Source: Corallochytrium limacisporum
Taxonomy: Eukaryota > Opisthokonta
Direction of reading: 5' to 3'
Length of the DNA: 64,000 nt
NCBI GenBank assembly: GCA_002811645.1
Contig: PDIP01000108.1
Coordinates: 34,839-98,838, forward strand
In this document: in pieces, positions 10,970-22,220 of the stretch
How the letters are laid out: every line of letters starts with the position of its first letter
Numbering within the stretch: the stretch's first letter is position 1
Made by a program: the position numbers and the translations under genes
Notes under the pieces: generated by a model
What the model saw: only the letters and a program-made list of their open reading frames with translations
What the model was told of the DNA's origin: nothing
The model's database searches: none

Positions 10970-12676
10970 TTAGGATTTCTGTCCCTGTCTGCGCATCTTG
11001 CTGACCTTCTCTTTGCGCTTCTTAACATGTTTCGGGATCTTGTTAGCACGCTTTTCACGCTTGGCTTCCTTGACAAGGGCCTTGCGCTCTTTCTTGTCCA
11101 TTGCTGCCAGCACATTTCCATCCATGTTGCGGGAGCCTGCTCCGTCATTTATTTCTCCATCTTCGTCACTCTCAGTGCCGTCTCCACTTTCGTCGTCTTC
11201 CTCGTCCCGGTCTTCGAACTCCACGTCGTCCTCGTCCTCTTCATCCTCCTCGTCGTCCTCTTCATCGTCGTCCGCAGCATGACGATCGACGCGGACATCT
11301 TCTGCGTTCAGATGCTCGAAGCTCACGGTCTTCGCAGTGGGCTTCATTGCACTGTTCTCTGTGACGTCTTTCAACCCCGTTAGTTTGTCGTAGTAGATGC
11401 CATCAGTGTTACCTTCCTTAATTTTTGCAATGTCCTTCTCGACGTCGACAACTTCGTGCAGTGATCGCGGAATGTACGCCTGTTTGAAGACGGCCTCCTC
11501 TGCTGCCTGGTCTGGCGTGAGATCTGCCGGTTGCTGATCGCCGGCCTGTTGCATGAGCATTTCCAAATGCCGCTCAACCTGGGCCTCTTCCTTGGGCAGC
11601 GTAATATCTGTGATGAAATCAAAGGCTTGCTTCAATGCCATACACATGACACCCTGTCGTCTAAAGAAATCGGTAATGTTCACGATGTCGCGGCGCAAAA
11701 AGTCAAAGGCCTGCGGATGCTCATGCTCGACGGCCTGTCCGACGTCTATGATGTACGGTAGACCCTTGAACAGTAGAATATTATACTCGCTAAAGTCACC
11801 GTGGATAAGATGGGCTTCTTGGTACATTCTGCGAAGGGACAGGCAGATCTGACGGTAGAGTTCCGTTGCGGCCTCTGTATCGTGGAAGTTGACGTCTTTC
11901 AGACGCGGCGCTGCCCGTCCTTCTTTACCCAGGAAAGTCATCAACAGGACATGATTGCGCAGCTGCAGAGGCTCCGGACACGGTACCCCTGCTTTCTTCA
12001 GTCGCATCAGGTTCCGCATTTCTTTTTCGGCCCACATCTTCACCATTTTGCGGGGATTGTGTCGTGAGTAACCTTTGCGGAACCGAAATTCGCCACTCAC
12101 ATAGCGGTCACGATCCTTAAAGACCAAGATGGACGTTTTGTAGACCTTAATTGCCCGGTCTGTACCGTCAGCCGTCATGGCATGATAGACATTCGCTTCC
12201 TTACCAGTGCTGATACAACCGTACAAACTCTCAAACTCACCACGCACAATCATTTTGAACAGGATCATCTTTGTGCGAGGGTCAAGAACTAATTCAACAG
12301 TTGCACGGTCACTCTTGTCCGTTGTGCGAACTCGGTTCTTCTCTTCCAAGCGCTCTGCCTTTGAAATCGCACCGCTGATCCGATCTCCGTACTTGCGTTC
12401 GAGTGCCGAATTCAGATCCTTCTTTGACATTCCAAGATCCTTATCACTACCACGGAATGTTCCTGCCCTAGCGTTGCTATTTGGCTCCGCTCCGGGTTGT
12501 ACCGCCCTGTTGCTACCACCCTCCATGACTGCTGCCTCAATATCGTCCCAAGGGTCATCTCCGTCCTCGTCCTCATCGCTATAGTACAGTTCTCCGTACT
12601 GTTCTTCCGCAAACTGCTCCTCGTGAACGTGTCCCTGCTCCTTGTCATTGGAGTAAACTGCCTGAGAGTCGGTCAT
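10970..12676 (-). CDS. RIOK1: RIO1 atypical protein kinase/ATPase
   Basis: Atypical kinase required for final maturation of the 40S ribosomal subunit (release of late factors, 20S pre-rRNA cleavage). At 568 residues it equals the human RIOK1 length. The acidic N-terminus is followed by the RIO domain: nucleotide loop STGKEANVYHA at 156-166, lysine K177 in AIKVYK, catalytic HGDFSEYNI at 292-300 with D294, and the metal-binding D311 in IIDVGQAVE, where the aspartate is phosphorylated in the family. The STGKEANVY signature separates RIO1 from RIO2. The C-terminus has an extended Asp/Glu tract followed by a lysine/arginine-rich tail, as in many RIO1 proteins, suggesting ribosome binding and nuclear localisation. 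Confidence 0.97.
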   Translation of the reverse strand: MTDSQAVYSNDKEQGHVHEEQFAEEQYGELYYSDEDEDGDDPWDDIEAAVMEGGSNRAVQPGAEPNSNARAGTFRGSDKDLGMSKKDLNSALERKYGDRISGAISKAERLEEKNRVRTTDKSDRATVELVLDPRTKMILFKMIVRGEFESLYGCISTGKEANVYHAMTADGTDRAIKVYKTSILVFKDRDRYVSGEFRFRKGYSRHNPRKMVKMWAEKEMRNLMRLKKAGVPCPEPLQLRNHVLLMTFLGKEGRAAPRLKDVNFHDTEAATELYRQICLSLRRMYQEAHLIHGDFSEYNILLFKGLPYIIDVGQAVEHEHPQAFDFLRRDIVNITDFFRRQGVMCMALKQAFDFITDITLPKEEAQVERHLEMLMQQAGDQQPADLTPDQAAEEAVFKQAYIPRSLHEVVDVEKDIAKIKEGNTDGIYYDKLTGLKDVTENSAMKPTAKTVSFEHLNAEDVRVDRHAADDDEEDDEEDEEDEDDVEFEDRDEEDDESGDGTESDEDGEINDGAGSRNMDGNVLAAMDKKERKALVKEAKREKRANKIPKHVKKRKEKVSKMRRQGQKS

Positions 12677-13168
12677 GGTGTTCCACTTTGTGCTCCTTTG
12701 GGAATAAAATGTACTGTAATTATTGGAAACTTATCCTAAGCTAGAATCTATCTCTATTCTACATATTTCGTTTTTCTTTTTCTTTATCAGATCCTAGTTT
12801 AAGCAATGGCTTCACGTGCTCACTTTCTTTACTTAGCGCAGAGGCGCTCTAACATATCGACGCATACATACGATCCTATTATCTACCTTTTCTCGCCTCT
12901 CCCATGCGCATGGCTCTTGGCACTCAATAGGCCCTGCAGGGCTGAGAAACCCGCCCCTTCCGCTTTGAGTGCAAATGGGGTCCGGAGCCCACCACACGCG
13001 GACGCGAAGACGTGGTGCGGGTTGGGTACGGCAGGACACACCCGCACTCGACCCAAAACCTCCCGGGCAGTCCTTCCCCTTTCCCCGCCCTCCCCCAAGG
13101 GGGGGGGAAGGGGGTTCAAGCGGGCGAAATGCAAGTACGTTCCCTCTAGTTTTGTCCCGTGACCCCAT
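12677..13168. other. Intergenic region between RIO1 and RecQ
   Basis: RIO1 upstream sequence, then a GC-rich block (about 12940-13120) with a C5A2G9-type run near 13090. Overlapping open frames on both strands here are low-complexity artefacts. No gene recognised. Confidence 0.5.
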
Positions 13169-15874
13169 TCAATGGTGCTTCGCAATGATGTCGCACAATA
13201 TTTCCATCGTTCGTTTTGGTAGAGACTTACGAACTATGGATTGCAAGACGGTGCGGACTTGCTCGTAGGTTGCACCTGACTGTGGAAGAGCCTTGGCCAG
13301 CTGCCACCAGAAGTCAAAGTCCTGATGAAGTTCAGGACTGAGCAGATCGTTTTGGATATGTGCAATCTTTCTTGGCCAATCACGACCATCAATGCCCTCG
13401 TCTGTCAAAAGCTTATGCAAAGTGCGTACATAGAAGTGACTAGGGTCCCATTCCGGCAAGCTGTTATATCCTTGGGGATCTGCTGCGCGGCTGTACAGTT
13501 GCCAATGCGGTTCCTGAGCCGGTACCCAGTCTGGCAGGACGCAGTGCATCGCAGGCATGAACTCTGGGTAAAATGATTGGCCAATGTCCAGGTATGCATT
13601 TCCGCTCCCATACGCGCTCTCGACAATGACCAAATCCACTGCCTTAGCGGCAACAAGGCTGTTGACAATCTCTAAATAGATCCATTGATCAGGTTTCTTC
13701 GGGATTGTTTTCACATTGTCGTAGTAGTACTCGTTGATGATACCGGAAGCTTGCTTGGTCATGGAATCAATGGAATTATAGTCTCTCCTCAAAGCATACC
13801 AACTAGCTGATCCTTCATACTGCTTTGACGTGGGCGGAGCCAGCGCCTTGGCTACCTCATTGGCCAGGCCGATGATCGTGAACTTCTTTTTCTTCTCCCC
13901 ACGAATAAAGTCCACTAACAAATCGTACACTCGATGCGCAAGGTCGTCAATGATTGGGCTAGGTACTTTTGCCACGTTTTGCGTGCTCAAGGCAATCCTG
14001 CGGCAGTTGTCACATGCCGTACAGAGTTTCATGTTATGCCCAAACAAGTCACCTGTTTGCTGCTGAAGCCAGTCCTCTGCCTTCACATTGAGCTCTGCTT
14101 TCGCTTCGACTACAGACTTCCCCCTTTCCTTGGCCTTCTGTAAAGCTTCCATAAGTGTCGGCATGTCTGCAAACAGAGATGAGTTGTACTGATACAAAAC
14201 ATCTGCTCGACCATCATCCAACACAGTGAATCCTTGCTCCCTTGCCAGGGCCACCCTGCGGCACTTCCATGTGTCTCTAGTCCAGCGCACCATCTTTAGG
14301 AATTGCTCGGTCGGATCAAGTCCATCACTACCTCGACGTGTACCCTCAACCATACCTGCAACGAGGGAGACATCTTTCGGCTCATACAGAACAGTGCAAA
14401 CAGCAGGCAGATTGTCACGTCCTGCACGACCACTTTCTTGGTAGTATGAACTTAAGGTCTTTGGCATGGTCCGGTGAATAACAAACCGCACATTTGGTTT
14501 ATCTATTCCCATGCCAAAGGCTGTTGTAGCCACAATGATAGAATCGTGAGAATCTCGCCAATACATATGATTCTCTTGCTTCGTACTGTCTTCTACCATG
14601 CTGTTGTATACCGTCGCCCGTAGTCCACCATACTGTCTGAGATACTGCGCGCATTCCATTGTCTCATTTACAGTGCGGCAATAGATGATACCAGACATTT
14701 GTCGATACCGTTGCTTGATGAGGGCAAGCACTACCGCATTCTTGTCAATGTCTACATTTGTTCCCAAACTATTTCGGATCCACTCAGCATTGCCAACACG
14801 GATAACCTCATATTCAAGGTTCTTGCGGTCGTACATCTTACGGAAAGTTAAACACCCATCCATGTGTAGAATGCGCTTGCAATCTTCTTCCACTGCCTTC
14901 CCAGCGGTTGCTGTAACAGCCAATATCGGTACTCCTGGATAGTCTACGCGGAGCCGAGCAAGACGAGAGTATGCCGGACGGAATGTGTGACCCCATTCAC
15001 TGCAACAGTGCACCTCATCGATTGCCAGAAGCGCAAGCTGTCTCTGCTCGTTTAGGGTATGCAATATCTTCTTCACCGAGTCGCTGGTGGTGAGCAGTCG
15101 TTCTGGCGTCACAAAGAGAATCTCGAGACCACGGTACGATTTGGCCACTGTTAGAATTGATATCTCTTCTACATCATCGGTGAGATCGATTATGTCTTCC
15201 TTTCCATCAGAACGCTCCTTGACATAGTCATCCTCTGCACCCGATTTTGCACGCTTCCTTTTTTTGGCCTTTCCTGTAGATCCGTCCATTACATCTTCAT
15301 CTGCCACAGGATTTGCCGCCATCCATCGCAACCGCTTCATTATCTCCCGACGGTGTGACGGGTCCGTATCAGCGTGGATCCCTGCCGCTGCAATGTCCAG
15401 CTCTTGAAGGTGGCCCACTTGGTCCATCATGAGGGAGACAAGAGGAGTGACGACCACAGTCAACCCCCGTCGATGTAAACTATCGTTCTTCGCAGTCCCA
15501 TACCTGTCCCTGGTGCTCATTGCCACAGCAGGCAGTTGATACAACAGAGACTTGCCGAATCCGGTTGGCATAATAGCCAGAACATCTGATCCGTACAACA
15601 CAGAGTTAATTACTTCCCGCTGAGGTTCCTTAAAGTAATGAATGCCAAACACGTCGGAAGCAAGCTGTAGAGTCCGTTGATCCCAGACTTGTGTGTCGCT
15701 GGGAATAAAGCTACTGTTGCACTCTTCCAGCTTTTGGAGCCACTCACTCTCTTCTTCTTCGAGGTCCGCATGCTGAGCCGTCAAATAGTTGATCTGGGCT
15801 TCGATTTTCTTTCGTTGCGCTTGTACAGCCTCCAGCTTCTTGCGGACGTATTCTCTTCGCCCGCTGTCTGCCAT
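13169..15874 (-). CDS. RecQ1-like DNA helicase with an insertion in helicase domain 1
   Basis: ATP-dependent 3'-5' DNA helicase for replication-fork and recombination intermediates. The 901-residue protein begins with a charged coiled coil (about 5-52), as in animal RECQ1. Motif I is MPTGFGKSL at 102-110, the Walker B box IDEVHCC at 285-291, and the second RecA domain ends in the motif VI sequence QESGRAGRD. A zinc-binding segment with CTACDNCRR follows, then a RecQ C-terminal region. Between motifs Ia and II there is an insertion (about 190-245) holding a basic cluster KKRKRAK near 204-210 and IIDLTDD at 228-234, a textbook SUMO-interacting sequence. It is about 250 residues longer than human RECQL (649), including a C-terminal extension with no recognised HRDC domain. 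Subfamily placement as RECQ1 rests on the coiled coil and domain 2 similarity. Confidence 0.92.
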   Translation of the reverse strand: MADSGRREYVRKKLEAVQAQRKKIEAQINYLTAQHADLEEEESEWLQKLEECNSSFIPSDTQVWDQRTLQLASDVFGIHYFKEPQREVINSVLYGSDVLAIMPTGFGKSLLYQLPAVAMSTRDRYGTAKNDSLHRRGLTVVVTPLVSLMMDQVGHLQELDIAAAGIHADTDPSHRREIMKRLRWMAANPVADEDVMDGSTGKAKKRKRAKSGAEDDYVKERSDGKEDIIDLTDDVEEISILTVAKSYRGLEILFVTPERLLTTSDSVKKILHTLNEQRQLALLAIDEVHCCSEWGHTFRPAYSRLARLRVDYPGVPILAVTATAGKAVEEDCKRILHMDGCLTFRKMYDRKNLEYEVIRVGNAEWIRNSLGTNVDIDKNAVVLALIKQRYRQMSGIIYCRTVNETMECAQYLRQYGGLRATVYNSMVEDSTKQENHMYWRDSHDSIIVATTAFGMGIDKPNVRFVIHRTMPKTLSSYYQESGRAGRDNLPAVCTVLYEPKDVSLVAGMVEGTRRGSDGLDPTEQFLKMVRWTRDTWKCRRVALAREQGFTVLDDGRADVLYQYNSSLFADMPTLMEALQKAKERGKSVVEAKAELNVKAEDWLQQQTGDLFGHNMKLCTACDNCRRIALSTQNVAKVPSPIIDDLAHRVYDLLVDFIRGEKKKKFTIIGLANEVAKALAPPTSKQYEGSASWYALRRDYNSIDSMTKQASGIINEYYYDNVKTIPKKPDQWIYLEIVNSLVAAKAVDLVIVESAYGSGNAYLDIGQSFYPEFMPAMHCVLPDWVPAQEPHWQLYSRAADPQGYNSLPEWDPSHFYVRTLHKLLTDEGIDGRDWPRKIAHIQNDLLSPELHQDFDFWWQLAKALPQSGATYEQVRTVLQSIVRKSLPKRTMEILCDIIAKHH

Positions 15875-16601
15875 GATCAGTGTCTACCAGAAGCATTGAT
15901 AACAGATTCACGCTTCAACGGCCCACCTACATTAAGTCATGTTTTACATATTCTCCTCTGCACATTTACTGCCCTGCGTGGAAATCTCTTTACCACATAT
16001 ACCCATATCTGTGCTTTCAAATAGCCCAAGACCCACTGTTAACCAACTTTTGTGTCGAGACGGGGAGACCCACCCAGTGCATGGTCGCTCCGATGACACG
16101 GGGTTAGGGATAGGGAATCGAGACGAAACTGGGCGAAAGAGGGAACGATGAAAATAGACTCCCATTTTGGAAATGCCGTTTGCTTCGCTTCGCCTCGTTT
16201 TTCGCGCGCGAAATGGCACGGTGGGTAAAACGGGGCGGAGCGCCCCATCGAAGGGCAACCCATCCGAACCGCGCCGAAAGGGAGGACCGCCCAGTCCGGA
16301 CGGGTGTTGGGAGGCGGATTTGGTGCGTTAACTCCGGGGGTCCATGCTTCAACTCGCCTGGGTTCTGAAGTGAGATCGCCAGTTTGGCTTCGTTGCCCAT
16401 AAGTAGGGTGAGATTGAATTGATGTGAAGGTAATCGGGACGATGCGTATTGAATGTCATGGCTGGTCAAGTGGAGATACTAAACAATCACTGGTCTAGTA
16501 TCGGTACATTGATCAGTGCAAACTGGGAGTTTATGTGTGATTGAACTTTGCAGAAGGAACCAGAGACACTTCTGTATTATTTCTTCTTTGTGTCAGGAAC
16601 C
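15875..16601. other. Divergent promoter region RecQ / gamma-tubulin
   Basis: This 727-base region serves two genes reading outwards. A GC-rich block at about 16050-16340 contains TCGAGACG twice (16055, 16118) and AATAGACTCC at 16153, sequence words that recur in other intergenic regions. No RNA gene was recognised. Confidence 0.5.
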
Positions 16602-18086
16602 ATGCCGCGCGAAATTATCACTTTGCAGATGGGCCAATGTGGCAATCAGGTTGGTCTAGAGTTTTGGAAGCGCCTGTGCCTGGAGCACGGCATTTCTCCC
16701 AGCGGTATGTTAGAGGATTTTGCCGTCACTGGTAGCAGTGCCGTAGCCAATACTGCAGCAGATCGTAAGGATGTGTTTTTTTACCAGGCTGATGATGACC
16801 ACTACGTACCTCGTGCCATTCTGGTCGATCTGGAACCCCGAGTGATTAATGCTATTCAGAACTCCCCGTACGCGAGACTGTACAACTCTGAGAACATTTT
16901 CACGTCGGAGTCGGGAGGTGGCGCCGGTAACATTTGGGCCAGTGGCTATGCTCAGGCTGACAAGGTCCACGAAGAGATTTTTGACATTATCGATCGTGAA
17001 GCGGAGAACAGTGACAGTCTGGAAGGGTTCCAGCTCTGTCACGCGATTGCGGGTGGCACTGGTTCCGGTATGGGTTCCTACGTGCTTGAGCACCTGAACG
17101 ACCGCTATCCCAAGAAGCTGATTCAGACTTACAGTGTATTCCCCAATGCTAGCGAGACCAGTGATGTCGTTGTGCAACCATACAACTCAATTCTGACCCT
17201 GAAACGTCTAACTCTCCACGCCGACAGCGTGATCGTGCTCGACAACACCGCGCTGAACCGTATTGCGGTCGACCGCCTCGGAGTGCCCACACCCGATTTC
17301 ACACAGATCAACCAGATCGTGTCCACCGTCATGAGCGCCTCTACCACCACGCTGCGCTACCCGGGATACATGAACAATGATTTGGTTGGTCTCACAGCGT
17401 CCCTGATTCCGACTCCGCGCCTGCATTTCCTGATGACGGGGTACACCCCGCTCAGCACGGACGCCTCCGGCCAATCCACGGTGCGTAAGACCTCGGTTCT
17501 CGATGTCATGCGCCGTCTGCTGCAGCCCAAGAACTTGATGGTCAGCGTGCCCATGCGCAAGGGCTGTTACCTGTCCATCCTTAACATCATTCAGGGCGAA
17601 GTCGACCCCACGCAGGTGCACAAGTCCCTGCAGCGCATTCGCGAGCGTCGCCTAGCCAATTTCATTCCTTGGGGTCCGGCAAGTATTCAGGTTGCCCTCA
17701 GTCGCAAGAGCCCCTACGTTCACACCTCGCATCGAGTTAGCGGTCTCATGATTGCCAACCATACATCCATCTCGACGCTTTTCGAGCGCAGCTGCCGACA
17801 ATACGATAAGTTGCGCAAGCGTGAAGCCTTCCTGGATCAGTTCAAGCGCTTCGAGATGTTTGCGGATGACAACAACGAGCTTGATGACTCCCGTGATGTC
17901 GTCCAGCAGCTCATTGACGAGTACCGGGCTAGTGAGACGCCCGAGTATGCAACGTGGGGCATGGAAGGTCAGGAGCAGGTCGGTGCTCGCGGTCACGGTA
18001 CTGACGCTAAGGCCAAGACGCCCACCGATGCCACCTCCGATTCCCGCATGCGCCAGCCTCTGCGTCCCAGTGGCTACAATATTTAA
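16602..18086 (+). CDS. TUBG: Gamma-tubulin
   Basis: GTP-binding tubulin of the gamma-tubulin ring complex, nucleating microtubules at centrosomes or spindle poles. The start is the ATG at 16602, because the frame runs 18 codons further upstream only to a TTG and [16 protein letters not shown] is the conserved gamma-tubulin N-terminus. The tubulin G-box GGTGSGMG is at 151-158. SALVVEP-type loops of alpha/beta are absent, while gamma-specific segments ([23 protein letters not shown]) are present in pieces around 94-116. At 494 residues it is about 40 longer than human TUBG1 (451), the extra being a polar C-terminal tail after [12 protein letters not shown]. The tail lacks motifs recognisable by eye. 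Confidence 0.97.
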   Translation: MPREIITLQMGQCGNQVGLEFWKRLCLEHGISPSGMLEDFAVTGSSAVANTAADRKDVFFYQADDDHYVPRAILVDLEPRVINAIQNSPYARLYNSENIFTSESGGGAGNIWASGYAQADKVHEEIFDIIDREAENSDSLEGFQLCHAIAGGTGSGMGSYVLEHLNDRYPKKLIQTYSVFPNASETSDVVVQPYNSILTLKRLTLHADSVIVLDNTALNRIAVDRLGVPTPDFTQINQIVSTVMSASTTTLRYPGYMNNDLVGLTASLIPTPRLHFLMTGYTPLSTDASGQSTVRKTSVLDVMRRLLQPKNLMVSVPMRKGCYLSILNIIQGEVDPTQVHKSLQRIRERRLANFIPWGPASIQVALSRKSPYVHTSHRVSGLMIANHTSISTLFERSCRQYDKLRKREAFLDQFKRFEMFADDNNELDDSRDVVQQLIDEYRASETPEYATWGMEGQEQVGARGHGTDAKAKTPTDATSDSRMRQPLRPSGYNI

Positions 18087-18906
18087 ATCAGGACCTGCAG
18101 AACACGAACATCCGATTCATATGATTTTAACGTTTCCATCATACCTCATCAAACACGACACACAATCAATATACACTCGTACACTTTTCAGTATCCGCTG
18201 TCGGGAGGGGTGGACAGTATGTAGCGCCTCACCCGCCGTTCGTTTTTCGCGAAGCTGTGAACCGTGAAGCACCGTCATCGGCGAGCCACCCATCTCTTCT
18301 CCCCCNNNNNNNNNNNNNNNNNNNNNNNNNNNNNNNNNNNNNNNNNNNNNNNNNNNNNNNNNNNNNNNNNNNNNNNNNNNNNNNNNNNNNNNNNNNNNNN
18401 NNNNNNNNNNNNNNNNNNNNNNNNNNNNNNNNNNNNNNNNNNNNNNNNNNNNNNNNNNNNNNNNNNNNNNNNNNNNNNNNNNNNNNNNNNNNNNNNNNNN
18501 NNNNNNNNNNNNNNNNNNNNNNNNNNNNNNNNNNNNNNNNNNNNNNNNNNNNNNNNNNNNNNNNNNNNNNCCCCCTCCCCCTCCCCTTCCTCCTCTCCTC
18601 CCCCCGGGGCGCGGAGCGAAGGAGGGGACTGGTACAATTGGTGTGTGGGGTTGGGCCCATCTGACTCACCCAGACGCGATTTTACGCAATTTTCCAAGTA
18701 ACCAACGTTTTCTGCATCAATGCTTATGATTTGGTCGTTGGTCTTCTTTACTGATCGGCTATTTCATTGTTTATGAGACACACTTATAGTACGTCTGATG
18801 ATGATGTATGCTCCTTAAGATTTGTAGCAGCATTCTCAGTGGCCAAGGACTTGACAGCATGGCCGGTTGGTAGCCGATCAATTGTTTGTGGGAAGAAAAT
18901 AAAAGC
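18087..18906. other. Intergenic region with assembly gap
   Basis: Contains the gamma-tubulin 3' UTR, a 265-base run of N, C-rich flanks on both sides, and SIRT4 upstream sequence. Frames crossing the N run are meaningless. Confidence 0.7.
18306..18570. other. Assembly gap (N run) inside a C-rich tract
   Basis: 265 unknown bases. The left flank ends in CTCTTCTCCCCC and the right begins CCCCCTCCCCCTCCCC, so the hidden sequence is probably a long C/T-rich tract that blocked sequencing or assembly. Confidence 0.97.
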
Positions 18907-19887
18907 ATGCTCCCACCAGTGAGTCCGGAAACTGCCAAAGTTGCAGGTGCCGTGGCGAGAAGATTGGGACAATGGATCGCCCGTCAGGAAATGCGGGCCC
19001 CCGGAAAGCTTCTGGTCGTCTCGGGCGCAGGCTTGAGTACGGACTCCGGGCTTCCCGACTACAGATCGCCTGGACGTCCACCGCACAGGCCCATGACCAT
19101 CCAGGAGTTTCTTGCCGATCCGGTGACGCGTCGTAGATACTGGGCACGTTCGATGCTGGCATGGGAGCGATTCAACCTGGCACAGCCCAACCACGGGCAC
19201 CGGGCCCTGCAGGAGCTGGAGCTCCAGAACCTGAGTCTGACCCACGTCACTCAGAATGTCGATGGCATCCAGCAGAAGGCCGGGAGTGAGCGAGTAGTCG
19301 AGCTCCACGGTAGTGTGAACAGGGCCTTCTGTCTGAATTGTAAGTCAGCGGTCGATCGGGAGGAGTTTCAGCGGCAGATGCTTCTGTATAACCCCGATTG
19401 GGCCACTGCTGAAGTTCTGGAGACTGCGCGCAGACCGGATGGGGACGTCGCTCTTGACCGTGACGACTTCCATGCCTTCTCCATTCCTGCATGTCCAAAT
19501 TGCGAGGCGAGTGATGCAATTCAACCGGGAGTTGTCATGTTTGGTGCGGCCTTGGAACCCGGAATGACGGAACACACGAAGAGCCTGGTCGACGAGGCAT
19601 CGTCTGTCTTGGTTGTTGGCTCTACCCTGACCGTCTACTCGGGCTACCGCATGATCAAACAGGCGGCCACGGACAATAAGCCCATCGCCATTGTCAACGT
19701 GGGCAATACCCGCGGAGACCACCACGCGGAATTGACGTTCCACTACAGCACCACAGAACTCCTTCCACTGGCCTTCAAGGATGCCTTGGAGGAGTTAGGA
19801 CGGTCTGAGATGCCAGCATCGTCATCTTCATCTCAACGACCATCATCAGCTCCGCAACAGACCACTGTCTCTGCCTTGGGCGCATGA
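18907..19887 (+). CDS. SIRT4: SIRT4-type sirtuin
   Basis: NAD-dependent deacylase/ADP-ribosyltransferase of sirtuin class II, which in animals acts in mitochondria on acylated metabolic enzymes. The start is ATG 18907 (326 residues); seven further upstream codons open only with TTG. NAD-binding GAGLSTDSGLPDYRS begins at 40, TQNVDG is at 115-120 and the catalytic histidine H134 lies in ELHGS. The zinc site is C142-x2-C145 and C196-x2-C199. RRYWARSMLAW at 76-86 and VYSGYRMI match the class II SIRT4 pattern. The N-terminus is short with several arginines; mitochondrial import is plausible but not evident. A serine-rich tail of about 35 residues follows the domain. Confidence 0.94.
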   Translation: MLPPVSPETAKVAGAVARRLGQWIARQEMRAPGKLLVVSGAGLSTDSGLPDYRSPGRPPHRPMTIQEFLADPVTRRRYWARSMLAWERFNLAQPNHGHRALQELELQNLSLTHVTQNVDGIQQKAGSERVVELHGSVNRAFCLNCKSAVDREEFQRQMLLYNPDWATAEVLETARRPDGDVALDRDDFHAFSIPACPNCEASDAIQPGVVMFGAALEPGMTEHTKSLVDEASSVLVVGSTLTVYSGYRMIKQAATDNKPIAIVNVGNTRGDHHAELTFHYSTTELLPLAFKDALEELGRSEMPASSSSSQRPSSAPQQTTVSALGA

Positions 19888-22135
19888 GCATGCTCACCTA
19901 CAGTCATCATCCAATCATCATCAATTTCATAATACATTTTTCATATTCCTCGAACGTAGAGCATCGTAGTTATCATTTGATTAGTCTGTGTTTGCCACTT
20001 GCTACTGCTACCATCAATTGTGGCATTAATCGCCATGGAACCACCATGCGCTAGCGCTTCCTACGGTGCATCGACAGGTAGAAGCCCCTAAGAAAGGTCA
20101 ATAATGAAACCATGGTATTTGATTCTCCGCTTCTGATTGGACGCACCACTTTCTGTACCACAGAACCAATACTAGTACGCATGTAAGGTGCGCCATCTCT
20201 TGACTGGGGATTCGTTGCACACATGCGTACAAACCCGTGGAAGCTTCAGAATCATGGTGAGAGCATCCAACGAACATCCTACCAACCTCCACCGCACCGC
20301 ATTCGCGGTTACCTGAGACTGGCGGGGCGACCACAGACTACGCAGTGCGCATGCATGCTCATCGCATGCTTCAATTCGAAAAAGGTTTGAGGTAGGATCC
20401 GTGACATCCCCAAAAGTGCCTCACTCGTCACGATCCTATTCTCCTAATGATGCTCCGGCTTCCGGCTTCCTGATCAGGCATGCCGACAATTGTGTGACAC
20501 CCAACTGTTCATCTCCTCGCATTCCTTTTCGAGCAAACTACTCTTCGTGTCCACGAGCGTTCCATGGTGTCCTTTTTGCCGTGCGCATCTGCCTATTCGC
20601 TGTCTGCATGTCGCTGCGGATGATCACTGCGCTGTGAGATGAGATCCGCTCTTGTCTCCCTGAGACCCGCCTTTTTGGGTGCACGGGCATTCTTCCCGTT
20701 AACAGTCCCTTGCGCACGGGGCCTGATTTCAACCCTCTGATTGGTCGACTCCCCAAAGTATGCCAACCCTCCCACAACCCTCCTCAATTCCTTCATTTTC
20801 CCATACTCCCACTATGGGAAAATGTGACGACAAGGGAATTGAAAAAAAAAAATATCGCCACGCTAGAGTCGCACAATGCCGCACTCCCCTCCCAACCTTG
20901 GGCTGTTTAACATGCAACACAGACCAGTCCACGGCAGAGTACTGCGACGGGCCCAGGAACCTCTCTGCGCAATTGGTGTGCGTGTGTCGCACTGTGTACC
21001 ACACGGGTCGATGGCAAGGTTTGACTGCGCCGCCAGGGGACAGATCATGCTGGCAAACCAAGGAAGAACAAAGAAAGAAACGAAATGGTGGGACACAGAG
21101 AGAACAGAAGAGCCCAAAAGGTTGTATACGTACACACACGCATTCGCGAATGCTGAGGAACGCGATCCATATCAGCCCGAAGATCTCAACGCGCTTCTTC
21201 TCTCGATTGGAGCGAAATGGATATTGTACGGAGGAGAACTGGCAGGAGATTTGCCTTCTGGTTCGAACTGTGAGGATTTGTTGACTTTATGAGGGTCGTT
21301 CGGTCGTGTGCACATCGAGGAAGTCCGTGCATTCGCCCTGATTAGATGGCCCTTCCAATAGCCTACGTATGGATATTATGCATCTATCACAGATGGTGAG
21401 GGATTGGCTAAATCTATATGAGCACGCAAGCCTGTCTAGGGTCGGGACGGCTCAGACACACGAACGCTCCCGGTTCCCCTTCTTTTACAGCCAGGCACGT
21501 AATCTTCGGTCCCCCTCGCCCTGGTATGTTCACTATGAAAACTGTCGAACAAAGTCCCAGGTACGGTTGACCAACAACAACAAAAAAAAGACAAAAGGAC
21601 AGTCCGCGACGAAGAGAGGTCAGAGAGCAGAGCCCCTTTGGATCTCAAGAAAAGTGGAGAGCGGGGGCAGTAATCGATGCTTACGTGCAAACCCCTCCCC
21701 CCCCTGTGCGCGACCTCAGTCTTGTCCTGCCCCACTTCTCCATGGTGAGAGTACGCGGATAAGACGTGTCGTTTTCGACATAGATCCGTTTCTCCTCGCA
21801 GATATCCATTAGTCAGCGGAAAGTAGCGTCAAAGAAACCAACCCTGGGTAGCCTGGTCTTGACTTTTGTAGACGTAAACATCCAACGCAAGCAACGGGGG
21901 ACCCAACAGAGGCAAAAAGAAATGTGGAAAATTACGTGAGAGAGAGAGCGCGCACGCCGAAGAGAGGACGTCAGGCCCCATTTGCTTTTTGGGCAATCGG
22001 AGGAAGCTTCCCCTTTTGCTTCCTTTCCTCGTCTTCCTCCCCGAGACACTGGCGCGCTTGACACCACAAACGTCGAAGCAATTGGCTGCGTTCTTTGAGG
22101 AGATGCGGATCTCTGTCGCTTTGAAGTAAACACAA

Positions 22136-22158
22136 ACACACACACACACACACACACA
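22136..22158. repeat. (CA)n microsatellite
   Basis: About eleven consecutive CA units, preceded by a CACAAACACA degenerate edge. Confidence 0.9.
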
Positions 22159-22220
22159 TGCCCCCAATCCCAACAAACCCCGTTGAAGATTTCTGGCGCG
22201 AACGGAGGGCAACATATCAC

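Noticed and set aside
10769-11383. 204-codon ORF opposite the RIO1 C-terminus
   Set aside because: It is the complement of the RIO1 acidic tract, which reads as hydrophobic and Ser/Leu/Val-rich in other frames.
16055-16340. GC-rich block considered as a structured RNA gene (SRP RNA, RNase P, snRNA)
   Set aside because: None of the conserved core sequences of these RNAs could be found; it is kept only as part of the divergent promoter region.
18229-18701. ORFs spanning the first run of N
   Set aside because: Most of their length is unknown sequence, so the reading frame has no meaning. The same applies to frames at 51395-52001.
20760-21284. ATG-initiated ORF of 174 codons in the gene-poor region
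   Set aside because: Translation is low in hydrophobic patterning, crosses an A-rich run (lysine run) and overlaps two other open frames of similar quality.
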